Shown piece after piece: positions 34,016 through 46,620 of a DNA stretch of 64,000 bases (within the stretch, counting starts at the first letter, position 1; each line of letters opens with the position of its first letter). A program made the translations under genes and the position numbers. Source of the DNA: Camellia lanceoleosa. Lineage: Eukaryota > Streptophyta > Magnoliopsida > Ericales > Theaceae. A model generated the notes under the pieces. It had not been told where the DNA came from, ran no database searches, and was given only the letters and a program-made list of their open reading frames with translations. Location: the NCBI GenBank assembly GCA_025200525.1, contig CM045763.1, positions 156,432,246 through 156,496,245 on the forward strand. The letters are read 5' to 3'.

Positions 34016-37000
34016 ATGTCAGGAAGGGGTCAAGTCCATGGTGGTAGGGTTCGCCGAGGTGTGCATGAGGTACTGGTCCATAGGGTTCCGGTGCAAGAAG
34101 AAGGGTTCAGCCAAGCTAATATGACCAAGCAAGCAGGCCAAACTAATATGGCCGAGCAGGTGGAACAAGCGGGTCAAACCGCAATGGGAGCCCCAGCTTG
34201 AGAAATGGCAGAGGCTTTAAGAGAGTCTATGAACTTGTTGAGGGTGGAGAATCAAGCCCGAGAGAACACCGCGGAGTCAATGGTGAGTTTCCTTACTAGA
34301 AAGTTCTTGCGGGCCAAACCGGATGAGTTCCATGGTGGTCCCGAGCCCAAGAAAGCGGATGAGTGGCTCGAACAAACTGTAAAGACATTTGAAATGCTTC
34401 ACATTGAAGATAGTGAACTAAGAGTAACTCTAGCGAGTTACTACCTTAAGGGAGATGCGGGTCAATGGTGGAAATATGCCAAAGGTAGAGTAGAGCCGAC
34501 ATGGGAAGCCTTTGCGGTTGCTTTCCATGATAAGTACATACCTCCTACTGCTAGAGAGAGATTGAGGCAAGAGTTTAAAGGCCTCAAACAACTCGACGTG
34601 CCTGTGGTTGAGTTTGAGGGGGTCTTCTCTAGTTTGTCCAAATTTGCACCATAGTTGGTGGCAACGGAAGAGCGCCGTTGCATTGAATTTGAAAAGAAAT
34701 TGAAAACAAAAATTATGTTCAAGCTTGTCGGAAATATGATTCAGGAATATGACTGTCTTGTGGAGTCGGTGACATACGTAGAAATTTCCATACAAGCCGA
34801 GGAGGAGAGGCTTTGGAGTTCAAGGTCTAGGGGCCAAGAGTCCCAAGAAGACTATAGGCAAAACCAGAAGAGCAGGAACACCTATCCATCCCAGTCCCAA
34901 CCATAGTAGTCTAGATCTACTTTTCCTTTGCCTAGTGTGGGTCCGGGAAAAAGTGCATCGAGTAGTTTCTCGTGTTTCAAGTGTGGCCAACTGGGTCACA
35001 AAGCCTTCTCATGCCCACAGAAGGGAGGAAGGCAGTTAATGTTACCACCACCTAACTGATCTCAAAGTCAGTCTCAGTCTCAGAATAATGGTCAAGGGTT
35101 TAATTGTTATCAGTGTGGTCAGCTGGGGCATATAAAAAGAACTTGCCCACAGTTGGGAGGCACATCTGGCACATTAGGGTCGAAGCAGACTCAGAGCCAC
35201 CAGCAGACTCAATCAGTCCAAGCTTCGTGAGTTAATCAGGGAGACACTTCGGCTCAGTCAGTACAACAGGCCTATGCTCCGAAAGGGGAGCAAGTCAATC
35301 AGGGGCCACAAGGGCATGTGTATGCTATTACCGTGCCAGAGCAGTTGCCAGAATCCTCAGTTATGAGAGGTATTTTTGTTGTATGTAATTCTTTGGCTAA
35401 TGTATTGATAGACACGGGTGCATCTCGTTCATTTATATTTACTGCATTTGCTTCTGCATTAGGGTTAAAGGTAGCACGGTTAGTGCCTCCACTCAAAGTA
35501 GAGTCACTTGTTGGGGGTACAGTTGATTTAGACTGGGGTTGTCATGATTGTGAAATAGAAGTTGCCGGGCATCAACTTCCGTTTGCTTTTGTATTGCTAG
35601 ATATGTCGAGTTTTGATATCATTTTAGGCATGGTCTGGTTGTGTTCTTATCAAGCTGTGATTGATTGTTACCGTCAGAGAGTTACAGTGTGCACTTTGGG
35701 TGGTGATTGTTTCTATTTTCTAGGGAACCGAGTTGATAGAGCCTTGTTGCCAGTTGTTGACCCTCATAGTAGGAGTAAGCTTAGTGGCCTTCTTGCAACT
35801 CTCTTGGATAGTGAGAGTGACGGGGCTCGTGTTAAGTTACCAAGGGTAGTTTGTGAATACCCGGATGTCTTTCTAGAAGATCTTACTAGTTTACCACCTC
35901 ACCGGGAGATCGAGTTCTCCATTGAATTAGTGTCTGGCACGGCATCGATTTCCATGTCACCATATAGATTTGCACCCACCGAATTGCATGAGTTGAAGAT
36001 TCAACTCCAAGAACTTTTAGACAAAGGCTTCATTCACCCTAATACATCGCCTTGGGGAGTGCCGGTTCTCTTTGCGAAGAAGAAGGATGGGTCATTGCGG
36101 TTGTGTATTGATTACTGCAAGTTGAATAGAGTTACAGTTAAGAACAAGTATCCTCTACCCAGAATAGATGATTTGTTTGACTGACTTAGAGGGTCTCGTT
36201 ACTTCTTAAAAATAGATTTGAGGTCGGGGTACCATCGATTGAGAGTCCGGGAGGAGGACATTCAGAAGACTGCTTTTCGTACTCATTATGGCCACTATGA
36301 ATTCCTTGTAATGCCTTTTGGGTTGACCAATGCACCGGCTTCCTTTATGGATTTGATGAATAAATTTTTTTAGGAATACTTGGACCGTTTTGTGGTTGTC
36401 TTTGTGGACGACATCTTGATTTATTCAACCTCTGAAGAGGAACACGAGACTCACTTGCGGGTAGTGCTGGGTTTACTTAGTGAGCACCAATTGTACGCTA
36501 AATTTGAAAAATACGAGTTTTGGTTAATAGAGGTGAAGTTTTTGGGGCATGTAGTGTCTAGAGAGGGAGTGACTGTGGACTCCTCAAAGATAGATGCCGT
36601 ACAGGATTGGAAACAACCTAAGAATGTTTTTGAAATTCGGAGTTTCTTGGGATTAGCGAGGTATTACCGACGTTTTATAAGGGACTTTTCTAGACTAGCT
36701 GCACCTTTGACTAGGTTGACTAGAAAGGGTATCAAATTTGCGTGGAGTGAGGCATGTGAAAAGTCATTCCAAGAGCTTAAGACTAGATTAACTACCGCAT
36801 TGGTTTTGATAATTCCGAAAAGGGGTTCGAATTACATTGTCTATTGTGATGCGTTCGAGGATGGACTTGGTTGTGTCTTGATGCAAGAGCTAAAAGTTGT
36901 GGCCTACGGTTCACGACAATTGAAAACTCATGAGAAGAATTACCCCACCCATGATCTAGAATTAGCAGCGGTGATATTTCTTTGAAAATTTGGAGGCATT

Positions 37001-38738
37001 ACTTGTATGGTGACAAGTTTGAGGTTTTCTCCGATCAAAAGAGTCTAAAGTATTTGTTTTCTCAAAAGACTTGAATTTACGACAACGGAGGTGGATGAAA
37101 TTTATGGAGGATTATGACTTTGAGTTACACTATCATCCAGGGAAGGCCAATGTGGTGGCCGATGCCTTGAGTCCAAAATCTATGAGTAGTTTGCCAAGTG
37201 TGGCCATTCGGGAATGGGATATGCTAGATGTTATTGGCAAGTTTGATTTGCACTTGGATGTGTCCGGAGAGAGTGCTACCTTGTTTACTTTGAATGCTCA
37301 ACCTAGCTTGGTTAGTAAGGTCATGGAGGCACAACAAGGAGACCGTGATGTGGAATCAATCCATATTAAGATTTCCAATGAAAAGGAAGAGAAAGGTTTG
37401 AACGTTCACTCAGATCTGAGTGTACGTTACCCAAACCGTTTGTTTGTACCAGAATCTTATAGAGAGGAAGTACTTCGGGAGTTCCATCACTCATGCCTTG
37501 CGGTACACTCGGGAGGCACTAAAATTTATCATGATCTTAGTCGTCAGTTTTGGTGGAGGGGTATGAAACGGGATGTTGCTTTATTTGTATCAAAGTGCCT
37601 TACTTGTCAACAAATGAAGGTCGAACACCGAAGACCAACGGGTTTGTTACAACTCTTACTGATAGCCGAGTGGAAATGGAAGCGTGTTACCATGGATTTT
37701 GTAGTTGGGCTTCCTAGAACACAACGAGGCAATGACACCGTTTGGGTGATTGTTGATAGGTTAACTAAGTCTACCCATTTCATTCCGATGCGCACCAGCG
37801 ACTCAGTTGAATGCTTGGCAGAGTTGTACATTAGAGAGATAGTTCGACTTCATGGAGTCCTTGTGACTATTGTGTCGGATAAAGATCCTCGTTTTACTGC
37901 CCGGTTATGGCAAAGCCTTCAAGAGGCATTGGGAACTAAATTGACTCTTAGCATCGCTTATCATCCTCAAACCAATGAACAGTTAGAAAGTACCATTCAG
38001 ATTTTGGAGGACAATCTTAGAGCTTGTGTCCTTGATTTTAAAGGGCCTTGGGAAAGACACTTACCATTGATTGAGTTTTCTTATAACAATAGTTACCAAG
38101 CTAGTATTGGGATGGCACCATTTGAGGCCTTGTATGGCCGACCTTATAGATCACCGGCTTGTTGGGCCAAAGTGGGTGACGCACCATTACTGGGTTTGGA
38201 AATTGTTAGAGAGACAACCGAGAAAGTTGTTCTCATTTGGAAGAGGTTAGCTACGACCCAAAGCCGGCAAAAGAGTTATGTCGATAAGAGGAGACGACCT
38301 TTATCTTTTGAAATTGGTGGCCATGTGTTTCTAAAAATCTCACCAAAGCGGGGTTTGATGAGATTTGGTAAGAGTGGTAAATTATCTCCAAGGTTCATTG
38401 GGCCTTTTGAGATCTTAGAGCGAATTGGGGAAGTGGCATACCGGTTAGCTTTACTGCCACAACTTTCAGGAGTTTACAACATATTTCATGTAGCTATGCT
38501 TAGGAAGTATGAACCCGACCCTTCTCATGTGCTTGATTGGGCTGACTTGGAGGTAGATGAGGATGTCTCTTACGAAGACCGACTGGTTCAAATATTAGAT
38601 ACCTAGGAGCAAGTACTACAAGGAAAAACTGTACAATTGGTAAAGGTGTTGTGGAGACACCATGGGGTTGAAGAAGCGACGTGGGAACGGAAGGCGGAAG
38701 TCCGCTCGAAATATCCAGATTTATTTGAAAATGATTAA
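34016..38738 (+). pseudogene. gag-pol of the gypsy element, with several breaks
   Basis: Gag starts at ATG 34016 (MSGRGQVHGG; an upstream in-frame GTG is not a start). It has a retrotrans-gag core (FHGGPEPKKADEWL, KGDAGQWW) and two CCHC knuckles (CFKCGQLGHKAFSC about 34972, CYQCGQLGHIKRTC about 35106). The protease has DTGAS near 35410. The reverse transcriptase has [19 protein letters not shown] and a catalytic FVDD box at 36401-36412. RNase H follows, and integrase has an HHCC finger (HHSCLAVHSGG, CLTCQQ) and a DDE core (VTMDFVVGLP, DKDPRF, NEQLEST). The end resembles a chromodomain (LWRHHGVEEATWER). Stops lie at 34199, 34652, 34904, 36182, 36372 and 38604, with a frame change between about 36984 and 37070. 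It cannot make the full proteins. Confidence 0.92.
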
Positions 38739-39037
38739 GTTGCTTTTTTTTGTAATATTCCCTAGTGTTGAGGGAAACATATTTAAAGTTGTTAACCACA
38801 TGTTGATATGTGCGTTGTTATTTTAAGCATAAGGTTGTTTAGAGTTGCCATTACTTTTTGGAAAATTTCATGTTTATGCGTATTTGAGAGGTTGTTGTTA
38901 GTGAGATAACCAGGGTGAAAGTGGTGGAATTTGGTCGAGAGTTAATATTGTGATTTGAAAATGAAATAGCGTGGCTTTGATCGCTAGAAACCCTTTGTTT
39001 GGGTAGTTTGATTGAAATTTCGGGGGCGAAATTCTTT

Positions 39038-39049
39038 AAAGGGGGAAGG
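39038..39049 (+). other. Polypurine tract
   Basis: AAAGGGGGAAGG directly precedes the 3' LTR and would prime plus-strand DNA synthesis. The 3' LTR begins at 39051. Confidence 0.8.
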
Positions 39050-39050
39050 T

Positions 39051-41035
39051 TATAACGATCCCAGTTTTGCCATTTCACTGAGTATGTCGGGGATTGAGCC
39101 GCCGTCGACTATGGGTTCCAGGCGCCCTTAGCGTCATCAAGGGCGTCATGGGATCGAGCCGTCCGATCACTCGAGGATCCAGGCGCAGGCCCTTGGCGAG
39201 TCCTTGGGTAGCGCCCTGGCGGGATTGAGGGGCGGCGCCCCCAAAGCAAAAATGCAAAATGCATTAGAAGTTGCTTGTCCGCTCAAGCGGCCGTCTATGC
39301 GCTCGAGCGGAGAATGTTTGGTTTTAGAACTTTGATCTATCTGCAAAAGTACTGGGAAAGTGTATTTGACGCTCAAGCGGGGCTTTCCACGCTCGAACGG
39401 ACCATGTTATATCAGTTTGTGAATCTGATATTTCAGATCACTTTTGTATATCTCTCTCTAAAAACCCTTTCCTCTCCCTTCTCTCTACATTTCCCTACGC
39501 CAAATAGGTTCAAAACCTTGATTTCTCAAGATCCATTAGAGTTCTGCCATAAGTTCTTCGTCAAAGTTGATTAACTTTTCGAAGGCTTCGTTGTGTGCGG
39601 TGAAGATCGAGTTTCGACACCGTTGATTTTGGGGGTTTCATCTCATTTCTTCTTCAAAACTTGAGGTAGGGATTTTCTTAGAGTTATATATATATATATT
39701 TTGCAAGATCTAGATGATTTTCGAAATCATCATTCGATAGCTTTGAAAATTGATTGTTGATTCAAGAAGTTGAGCGATTTTGAAAGTGGGTTTGTCTCTT
39801 GTTCTTTTAAAATGATCTTATAGGTTTTGATCTTCGTTGATTGAAGAAAAAATTATTTTGGAAAGTTTTCTTTCAAAAGATTTGAGTTGTATAGTTTTGG
39901 TGAGAAAACCTAGAATTTGGAGATTCTTTAAAAGGAACTGAAAATCCATGAATGATATTGTTATATTTATTTTGTGTGTCAAAATAAATGGATGTTTGGA
40001 AATTTCTTATTTATATTTAAATAAATTATGAATTTCAGGGAATATGAGAATTATTGTTCATTTTGTAAATTATTATTCAAAACATTGAAATAGTCTTGAA
40101 ATGACTAATTGTTGAGGATACTTGAGAAGAGAGAGTTGTGTTATTCCTTGGATGATGAATTGGAATAAAAGTATTTATATTTATCTTGTGTTATTGGCAT
40201 ATCAATTCATTTGATTACATTAAACTTTGAAAGTTGATTTGAAAACTTGTATTGAGAAAAGAATGTTGGGAAACAAGTTTCCATGAATTAGTTTTGGGGT
40301 AAATACGGTGGTAAGTCTTGACAGGTAGTGTAGATAAAATTGAATAGGTGTCGAGCCTTCCAGTTAATATTAGTAAAAATGACAAATTATAGGTGTCAAG
40401 CCTTCTAGTAAATGTTGGTAAAATGACAAATTGGTAGTACTTGTATAGTCTACTTGCAGACACCGATCTAGGGATTACCAGAGTCGTATTTACCGCCTTT
40501 GAAATAAATTGTTAAGTTTTGAACAATTGAAATTACATGATATCATTGAGCATGATGGTTTTCAAAAGATGAAAATGTGATTTATTTTCAAAAAGGGTAT
40601 AGCATGGTATGTGCATTTCATCTCTTAAGACTTGTATAAAATGTATATACTTTGTTAAGAATTTCCTACTGAGCTTTATGTTCACCCTACGAGATTTTTG
40701 TGCAGAAAAAGATATGGTGATCCCACCCAACTAGGGGCATGGAAGTATGTGTGTTGGGAGTATAATGCTCTCATTTGATGTGACTCTGTGTGTAAGCCAA
40801 GGGCTGTGTTTGTGTGGGTTTGAATAACCGTTTTGTGTAACCAGACTCAAGCCTTGGAAACTTGTAAACCCTTGGGGGGTATTTATTTGTTTATTTACTT
40901 GTTGTTGGATTAATGTATCGTTGCATGAAGAACTATTGTATCATGTAATGTAAGTTTGGAGATTTATATTCGGTTTTTCTTGAAAGAGCCATGATTGTTG
41001 TCTTTTCATTTGGGCTAGAAATTTGGGGTGTTACA
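39051..41035 (+). repeat. 3' LTR of the gypsy element
   Basis: It starts TATAACGATCCCAG (TG changed to TA) and ends GGTGTTACA. It carries the module GTCCGCTCAAGCGGCC...GCGCTCGAGCGGAG...CTGCAAAAGTACTGGG...ACGCTCAAGCGG...ACGCTCGAACGG at 39275-39405. Length is 1985 bp, like the 5' copy. Confidence 0.92.
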
Positions 41036-41040
41036 CAACT

Positions 41041-42947
41041 TGTGACAAGTGGCAATTTATTTGAATAATACATATTATTTTTGTTTTGTTTCTTCTTTAT
41101 TTAATTACCTCAAAGGAGGTTCTTAATCTGTTTAAAGCATCGAACTCAACCACAAGTTTGATCTTTTTGTGATTGTGCGAAAATTAATTTGAATTAATCA
41201 TTGTGGATTAGGTTTAAACCAAAATTTTACCAACAACCATAATTAATCTCCTATAAATAATTTCTAAATAATTGACAAAAACAATAAATGTAGAATTTTA
41301 AATTTATTAAGTAGGTGTAAAAAAATGCTGACCATGAAAAGAAACAAATCATGTGCATTTAGAATAGTTCCAAATAGGGGTGAGTATTAGTCCAAAAAAA
41401 AACAAAAAACAAAAAAAAAAAAACAAAAACAAAAACGAGGGGTAAGTATGGTAGTGCATATTTGGTCAAATGATTGAGAAAAATCAACTCATTTGGTGAT
41501 AAATGTGTCTTTAAGTTTTTATTATAATGATATATGTATAGGAGCTGAGAGAGCTCTAATTTATAGGTCTTAGCCTCTTTATTTTGTAGGTAGAGTGTTA
41601 TTTTTGTAAGGGTTATACCTTTTATATGAAATAAGTTTAAGGGCATTTTATTTACTGATAATGTTATTACTTTTAAATAACATATTGTATATTCACTCAA
41701 TTTAGATATTGAATATAGAATGTATGTAATTGGAGAATCTCATATACTGAATGACATTATACAATCTACATATATATATATATATATATAGATGAGAGAA
41801 TCTCTTTTGATTATATTTATTATTGTCTTTTCTTTTGTTATTTATGATTATTTCTCGTGAGTCATGTTTTGAAAATTCGGGATGTGATAGGTTAATGGTC
41901 TTTTTATATCTAATTTTTTTTTTTCATTCTTATTGTACTGAAACCCTAAATTCCTCTTACTTTTCTCTCTTGATTTTCTTGCAACGAGAGAGAGACGACA
42001 ATGGTTCCCCTACCTTTTTGATCTCTTTCTCATCTCCTTCCACCTCCCTTCGATCTTCCTCTTAACTTAGATATGATGTTTGCTTCATTAGTCCGGCCAT
42101 CACCACTTTACTTTCTTCATATTCGAGCAAAAAACTTTAAGATCTAATTTCAAATCTTCTCACAGTTCAAAAGCTGAGGATAGATGCCACATTTGTTTCA
42201 CAATGACCACCTCAACCGCAATGTTCTACCTCAACTAATGGATGTGGGGTCTTCAGATTCTAAGTTGAAGGTGGAGTTTTGGATAAATTAGGTGGTGACT
42301 TAGATCTGATTTTTGGTTTGATTTTTTAATTTTTGTTTTGTTGATGTAATAATACTTCATGTGTAAGGGTTTGTTTCCCTTTCTTGTGAGGACTTTTTCT
42401 CCTTCTTTATAGAGGTTTGAATCCTTTCTTCTACCAATGTTGTTTATCTCTTTTTGAAATCTTTTAATACTGTTGTACCAGATTAATCCAATCTTTTATC
42501 AATTTTGTAATGAAGATTTTCTTCCCGATCTTAAAAAAAAAAAAAAAAAAAAATCGTATTGTACTATCAGCCACAAAGAATCTCAAAACATGATAGTTTT
42601 AGAGCATAAGAGTAAAGCAATTTAAATCTCAAAACTTGATAATTATTGAATTAATTACATCAAGTCCTACCTACTAGTAACCAATATCATCATATCCCAT
42701 ATATCTATGCACTTGTATATATACTTTCATCTCTTCAACTTAAAAACTAAACAAATGCTCCCTTTTGGAGAAGGATAAGATGGGCTAAAACTATTATATT
42801 TTATAATTAATGGAGTTAAAATTTATAAATATATAGATAATAAGGTAAGATGATATTCACAAATAATTATAATAGTCTTAATGTAATTAACCCATAATTT
42901 TAAGGCAAATGCTAAAGAGTGCCTCTCTGGGGCATTGGTTAGAGTGA
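41041..42947. other. Intergenic DNA after the gypsy element
   Basis: AT-rich DNA with an A/AC-rich run at 41393-41436, a (TA)n run at 41769-41790, an A run at 42533-42552, and no recognisable gene. Short open frames at 41359-41700 and 41823-42065 are low in complexity. Confidence 0.5.
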
Positions 42948-44027
42948 TTCTATTTACCCTTACCTTTTTACTTTGGCCTCCCCCACTTCTTTGAACCCCC
43001 ACCAGCTAAATAAGTCCCATTCATTTTCTCTTTAAACCCCCACCTTAATTCCAATTATGTCCTCTCCCTAACCCAACCACTAACAACTCTGGCTACACCC
43101 TCCTTTTTTCTACTACCCATTTGCCCGTTGCATAGTTCTTCATCTCCATCAATCCACCATACCTCTTCTTCACCAAATTCACAGACTTACTCCCTTTCAA
43201 TTTCACCTCATATAGCTTTGAGTTCTTCATCGCTGCCAAAGGGGGTCAACCACTTCTCCATCAACAACAATAACATACTCATCGGCGGCTTCCTGTTCTC
43301 CTTCCTTAATGTCGCTAAGCAATCGAGCACCGATTGAACCACCACATAGGACCATCTTTGCCTATTCTGTGGTGTTACAAGAAAGTTCCCCTGAATTTTG
43401 ACTTGTTTCTTCAGTGGAGATAGATTCAATTCGTGTTCTTGGGTTTTGTTGTTGTTGTAGTAGTTGTTGTTGTTGTTGTTATTGTCTTATGTTCTTCTTT
43501 CTCAGATTTGATTATCTCAACTCAACGTAGGCTTTGTACTTGTGTCCTTTTTTCATGACGAAGCTTTCTATTGTGAGTTGGAGAAGATTGGGTTTTTGAT
43601 CATTCCCGAATTGGGAGAGGATCAGAGATTTGGGATAGAGGGAAGTGAAGAGACAATTGAGGGTTTTTTTTTTGTTAGAAAGTTTGCAGTAGAGAGCTTC
43701 TGTTAGCCCTTACCATCGTCAATGAAATTGAAGCTTTGTTTTGTTTTCTTAGGTAGTGATAGCGGTGGTTGGGGATGACCGGAAGGTGGATGGCCGGTGT
43801 TGAAGGTGACGGGAAGGTGGACAACTGGTGTTGGAGGTGAGAAGGGTGAACAATGGCTGTCGAGTGATAAGGATTGCTGGTGGAATTAGGGTTAGGGTTT
43901 GGGAAATTAGGATTAGAGGGTTAGAAATGAGGGTAGAAATGAAATTTTATCTTTAGACAAAATTGGAATAAAAAAAAAAATTTGAAAGAGAGGGGGGTCC
44001 TAAGAAAATAGGTAGAGGTAAATAGAA
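42948..44027. mobile_element. Probable non-autonomous MULE (possible Pack-MULE)
   Basis: The left end reads TTCTATTTACCCTTACCTTT. The right end, on the other strand, reads TTCTATTTACCTCTACCTAT, and both are followed by C-rich CCCCC/CCTCTC stretches and an AT-rich run. These look like diverged terminal inverted repeats. A target duplication is not visible. Inside, a Ser-rich plus-strand frame (about 43128-43337, ending SLPKGVNHFSINNNN...) and a minus-strand frame (43208-43429) overlap; I recognise neither. The inner DNA is less AT-rich than its surroundings, as in MULEs that have captured gene pieces. Confidence 0.45.
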
Positions 44028-46405
44028 GCTTTCATTGTTTAATATTGAGATTAAGTTGAAAAGTGTCTTGTGAAATTGTTAAAAGGTATATTGATTTCAA
44101 TAAAAAAAAATGCATTAAATTCAATAATTAAAAGGAGGGGGAGGGAGGGGAAGCACCAATAAATCCCAAATTTGAATGTGTTGAACCATTTTGTGCTACA
44201 TTTTATTTTGTAAACTGAAAAGTTCCATTTGAACATTAATTACATAGATACCTATGTAATTAACACGTGACCTGTCTTTGGTAGAGGGTAAATTTGAGTT
44301 TTTAGTGATGTTGTAGTCACCAAAATGCCCAAAAGCTTACTATAGCTTTTTTATGTTTTTCTTCTATCTCGAACAAAATGTCGAGATCTAATGGAAACTT
44401 TTGGGTTTCTATCCCAGTGTTAGTGATTAGGATCCTTATACTATGTGATTGAATCTTTACATTTGGCTATGTTGACCCTTCAATATTCAATCCCAAAATA
44501 ACATTGCACACGACTCACAAAAACCATAGAAACCCCAAAACCCCTATGCAGCGTTAACATTTGCAGAAGCAATTTTCCGTGAGAACTGAGGATTCTTGAC
44601 CTCTGCTCGTCGGTGAGACCATAATGTTAGTGAATTAACATCATCAGTGATTCGGCGTTGGTGTGGGTGTCGTTGTGCGATGGCAATATGTATGTGAAAT
44701 TGTGATGTTGATTTGAATATGTGAGGGTTAATGTTGGACAACGGAGATTATTTGGGTTTGTAAGTTGTATTGTGGGTTGAAGTTGCAAATTTTAGTAGTT
44801 TTTAATGATGTTATTCTATGCCAAAATCAAAAATAATAGTTGTATGCCTTTTGATGGATAAAATGATGTGATGTTGTGTTTACTGTTTGCATAAAATGTA
44901 ATGTCAATGTGTTTATGTACTGTAACGACACTGTTTGTTAGGGAAATATAAGTTTCAGATTCATGTTATTTTTTGAGATAGACGAGTAATGATGTATGCA
45001 TGTTGTAAGTTGGAGTTGTGTGATATTTTTATTGTGTGTGGGTGTGACTACTGTGATTTTGGTGTGGGTGGATGTTAGTGATTGCACACGTGAGAACTCC
45101 ATGTGGGTTGTGTTGATGTTTGTTTGGGTAATTGTCTAGTAGTATGCAAACATGGTAGATGTTAGGTGTATTTGAATGTTTAATTTAATTTTGATCTCGG
45201 AACATGGTGGGAATGTTGTTGATGGGCAGTCGTGATGTATTTTTATTGCTAATGTTTGGGAATGTGATTGCGCATTGACCGTGTAGGTGTAGGTGTTGTG
45301 TTATATACGACTGGGTGTGTGTGGGGTTAGCAGTTGTTGTAAAATATGATGTTGTAACGGTAGTGAGGGTAACAAATGTATGTGTGTAAGATATTTATTT
45401 TATGGTTGATTCGGTTACTCATAATGTTATTGTTTGTAGAGGTGTGGTTTGGTGGTTATGGGTGGCTATGGCATTTAATATTTTGGGGTTGTCGGAGTCC
45501 GTTTATGTTATGTTATGCATTTGTTATTTTGTACATATGGTTTATGTTGTCAAGTTGTGCTGTGTCTGATGTAAGTGGTTGGAGAGGCTATGATGATATT
45601 GTAATTTAGTGCTAATTGAAGGATAAAGGGTTTGAAAATGTGGGTAGGTGTGCAGATGTTTGTATTGTTGTTCTGTTAAGGTAGTCGTTACCCCAAATGG
45701 TATGTTGGAAAACGTAAGATAATTGTTTAATGATTAGTTGGAGAAGTTGTTATGATGTTATAGGGTGTTAGCGGGGAGACTACGTGATTAATTTAATGAG
45801 GTGGGTTTGATATGTAGTTTAATTACTTTAGATTTTGTAACATAGTGGCGATGTTGTTTGGTATTATTTGCGGGTGTGATGTGCGAAATTTGTTATGTAT
45901 ACGGCTGGTTAATGTATGTTCATGTTGAGATGGAAGTCGTTATGTTGCCATCGAATATGGTCAGGTTTGTAGGGTAAACGTTAATGACAATTGTGTGAAC
46001 ACTTGATGTTGCAACCAAATATGTAAGTGTTTTAAATACTCTGAATTCAATGTGCATTATTTACTTACACGCACACGTGTCCATGGTGGGAAATATTGGA
46101 CATACAAAATAATCATATTTTTTGGTTTACGTGTTTATCATACATTGTTATGTGTTGTTTGGTAAATTTTACAAGATTCAACTAGTTGTTGTATTGGTGC
46201 AATGTGTCATATGTTTGTTTTCATTTCATGTATGTCATAACTTTTTTTTTATTTAACAAGTTCCCGTACGTTGTTGGTTGCAATACAGTCATGTAAATTG
46301 GTTGGAGTAGTTTGATTACGGAGCGTGCTATGCTATTCCATGTGTTTTTGTTTTTTATTTTGTGAATCCCGTTTAAGTATGATACTGTGCTTATTGTGGT
46401 AGGTA
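44028..46405. other. GT-rich DNA, probable left part of MULE-2
   Basis: From about 44280 the plus strand is unusually rich in G and T (TTGTGGGTG, TGTTGTT words), unlike the neutral AT-rich DNA before it. No protein is recognisable. A splice-acceptor-like GTGGTAG precedes ATG at 46406. I could not find a matching terminal repeat near 60.5 kb. Confidence 0.35.
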
Positions 46406-46620
46406 ATGCCAGATGGGATGGATCAGCCCACAAGTTTGGAAGGAGAACACCACGTTCGCCATTTTCTGTCTAGATATCAATGAGAATGGCGACGAGAAGA
46501 TAGACATAACTATCGTTCAAGATTTAAAAAAATGGTTACCGATACTGGAACGAAAATGGAAGTCGATACGTCAAAGCTAATGTATCGTTCCAATCTGGCT
46601 GGTGTGATTAAGACTGTACT

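Larger units (their letters stand above)
31600..41035 (+). mobile_element. Full-length Ty3/gypsy retrotransposon (Tekay/Del-like chromovirus), defective
   Basis: 9436 bp flanked by CAACT (31595-31599, 41036-41040). It has two LTRs of about 1.98 kb, a Met-tRNA primer site, gag-pol on the plus strand in the order gag, protease, reverse transcriptase, RNase H, integrase and chromodomain-like end, and a polypurine tract. That order (integrase after RNase H) is Ty3/gypsy. The chromodomain-like C-terminus and long LTRs point to the Tekay/Del lineage. Confidence 0.93.

Noticed and set aside
34430..35496. Minus-strand frames opposite gag and protease
   Set aside because: They are antisense shadows of the plus-strand gag-pol, which has clear zinc knuckles and a DTG motif.
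36825..36840. GGTTCGAATTAC, a tRNA B-box-like word
   Set aside because: It lies in the RNase H coding part of the gypsy element, with no A box or cloverleaf around it.
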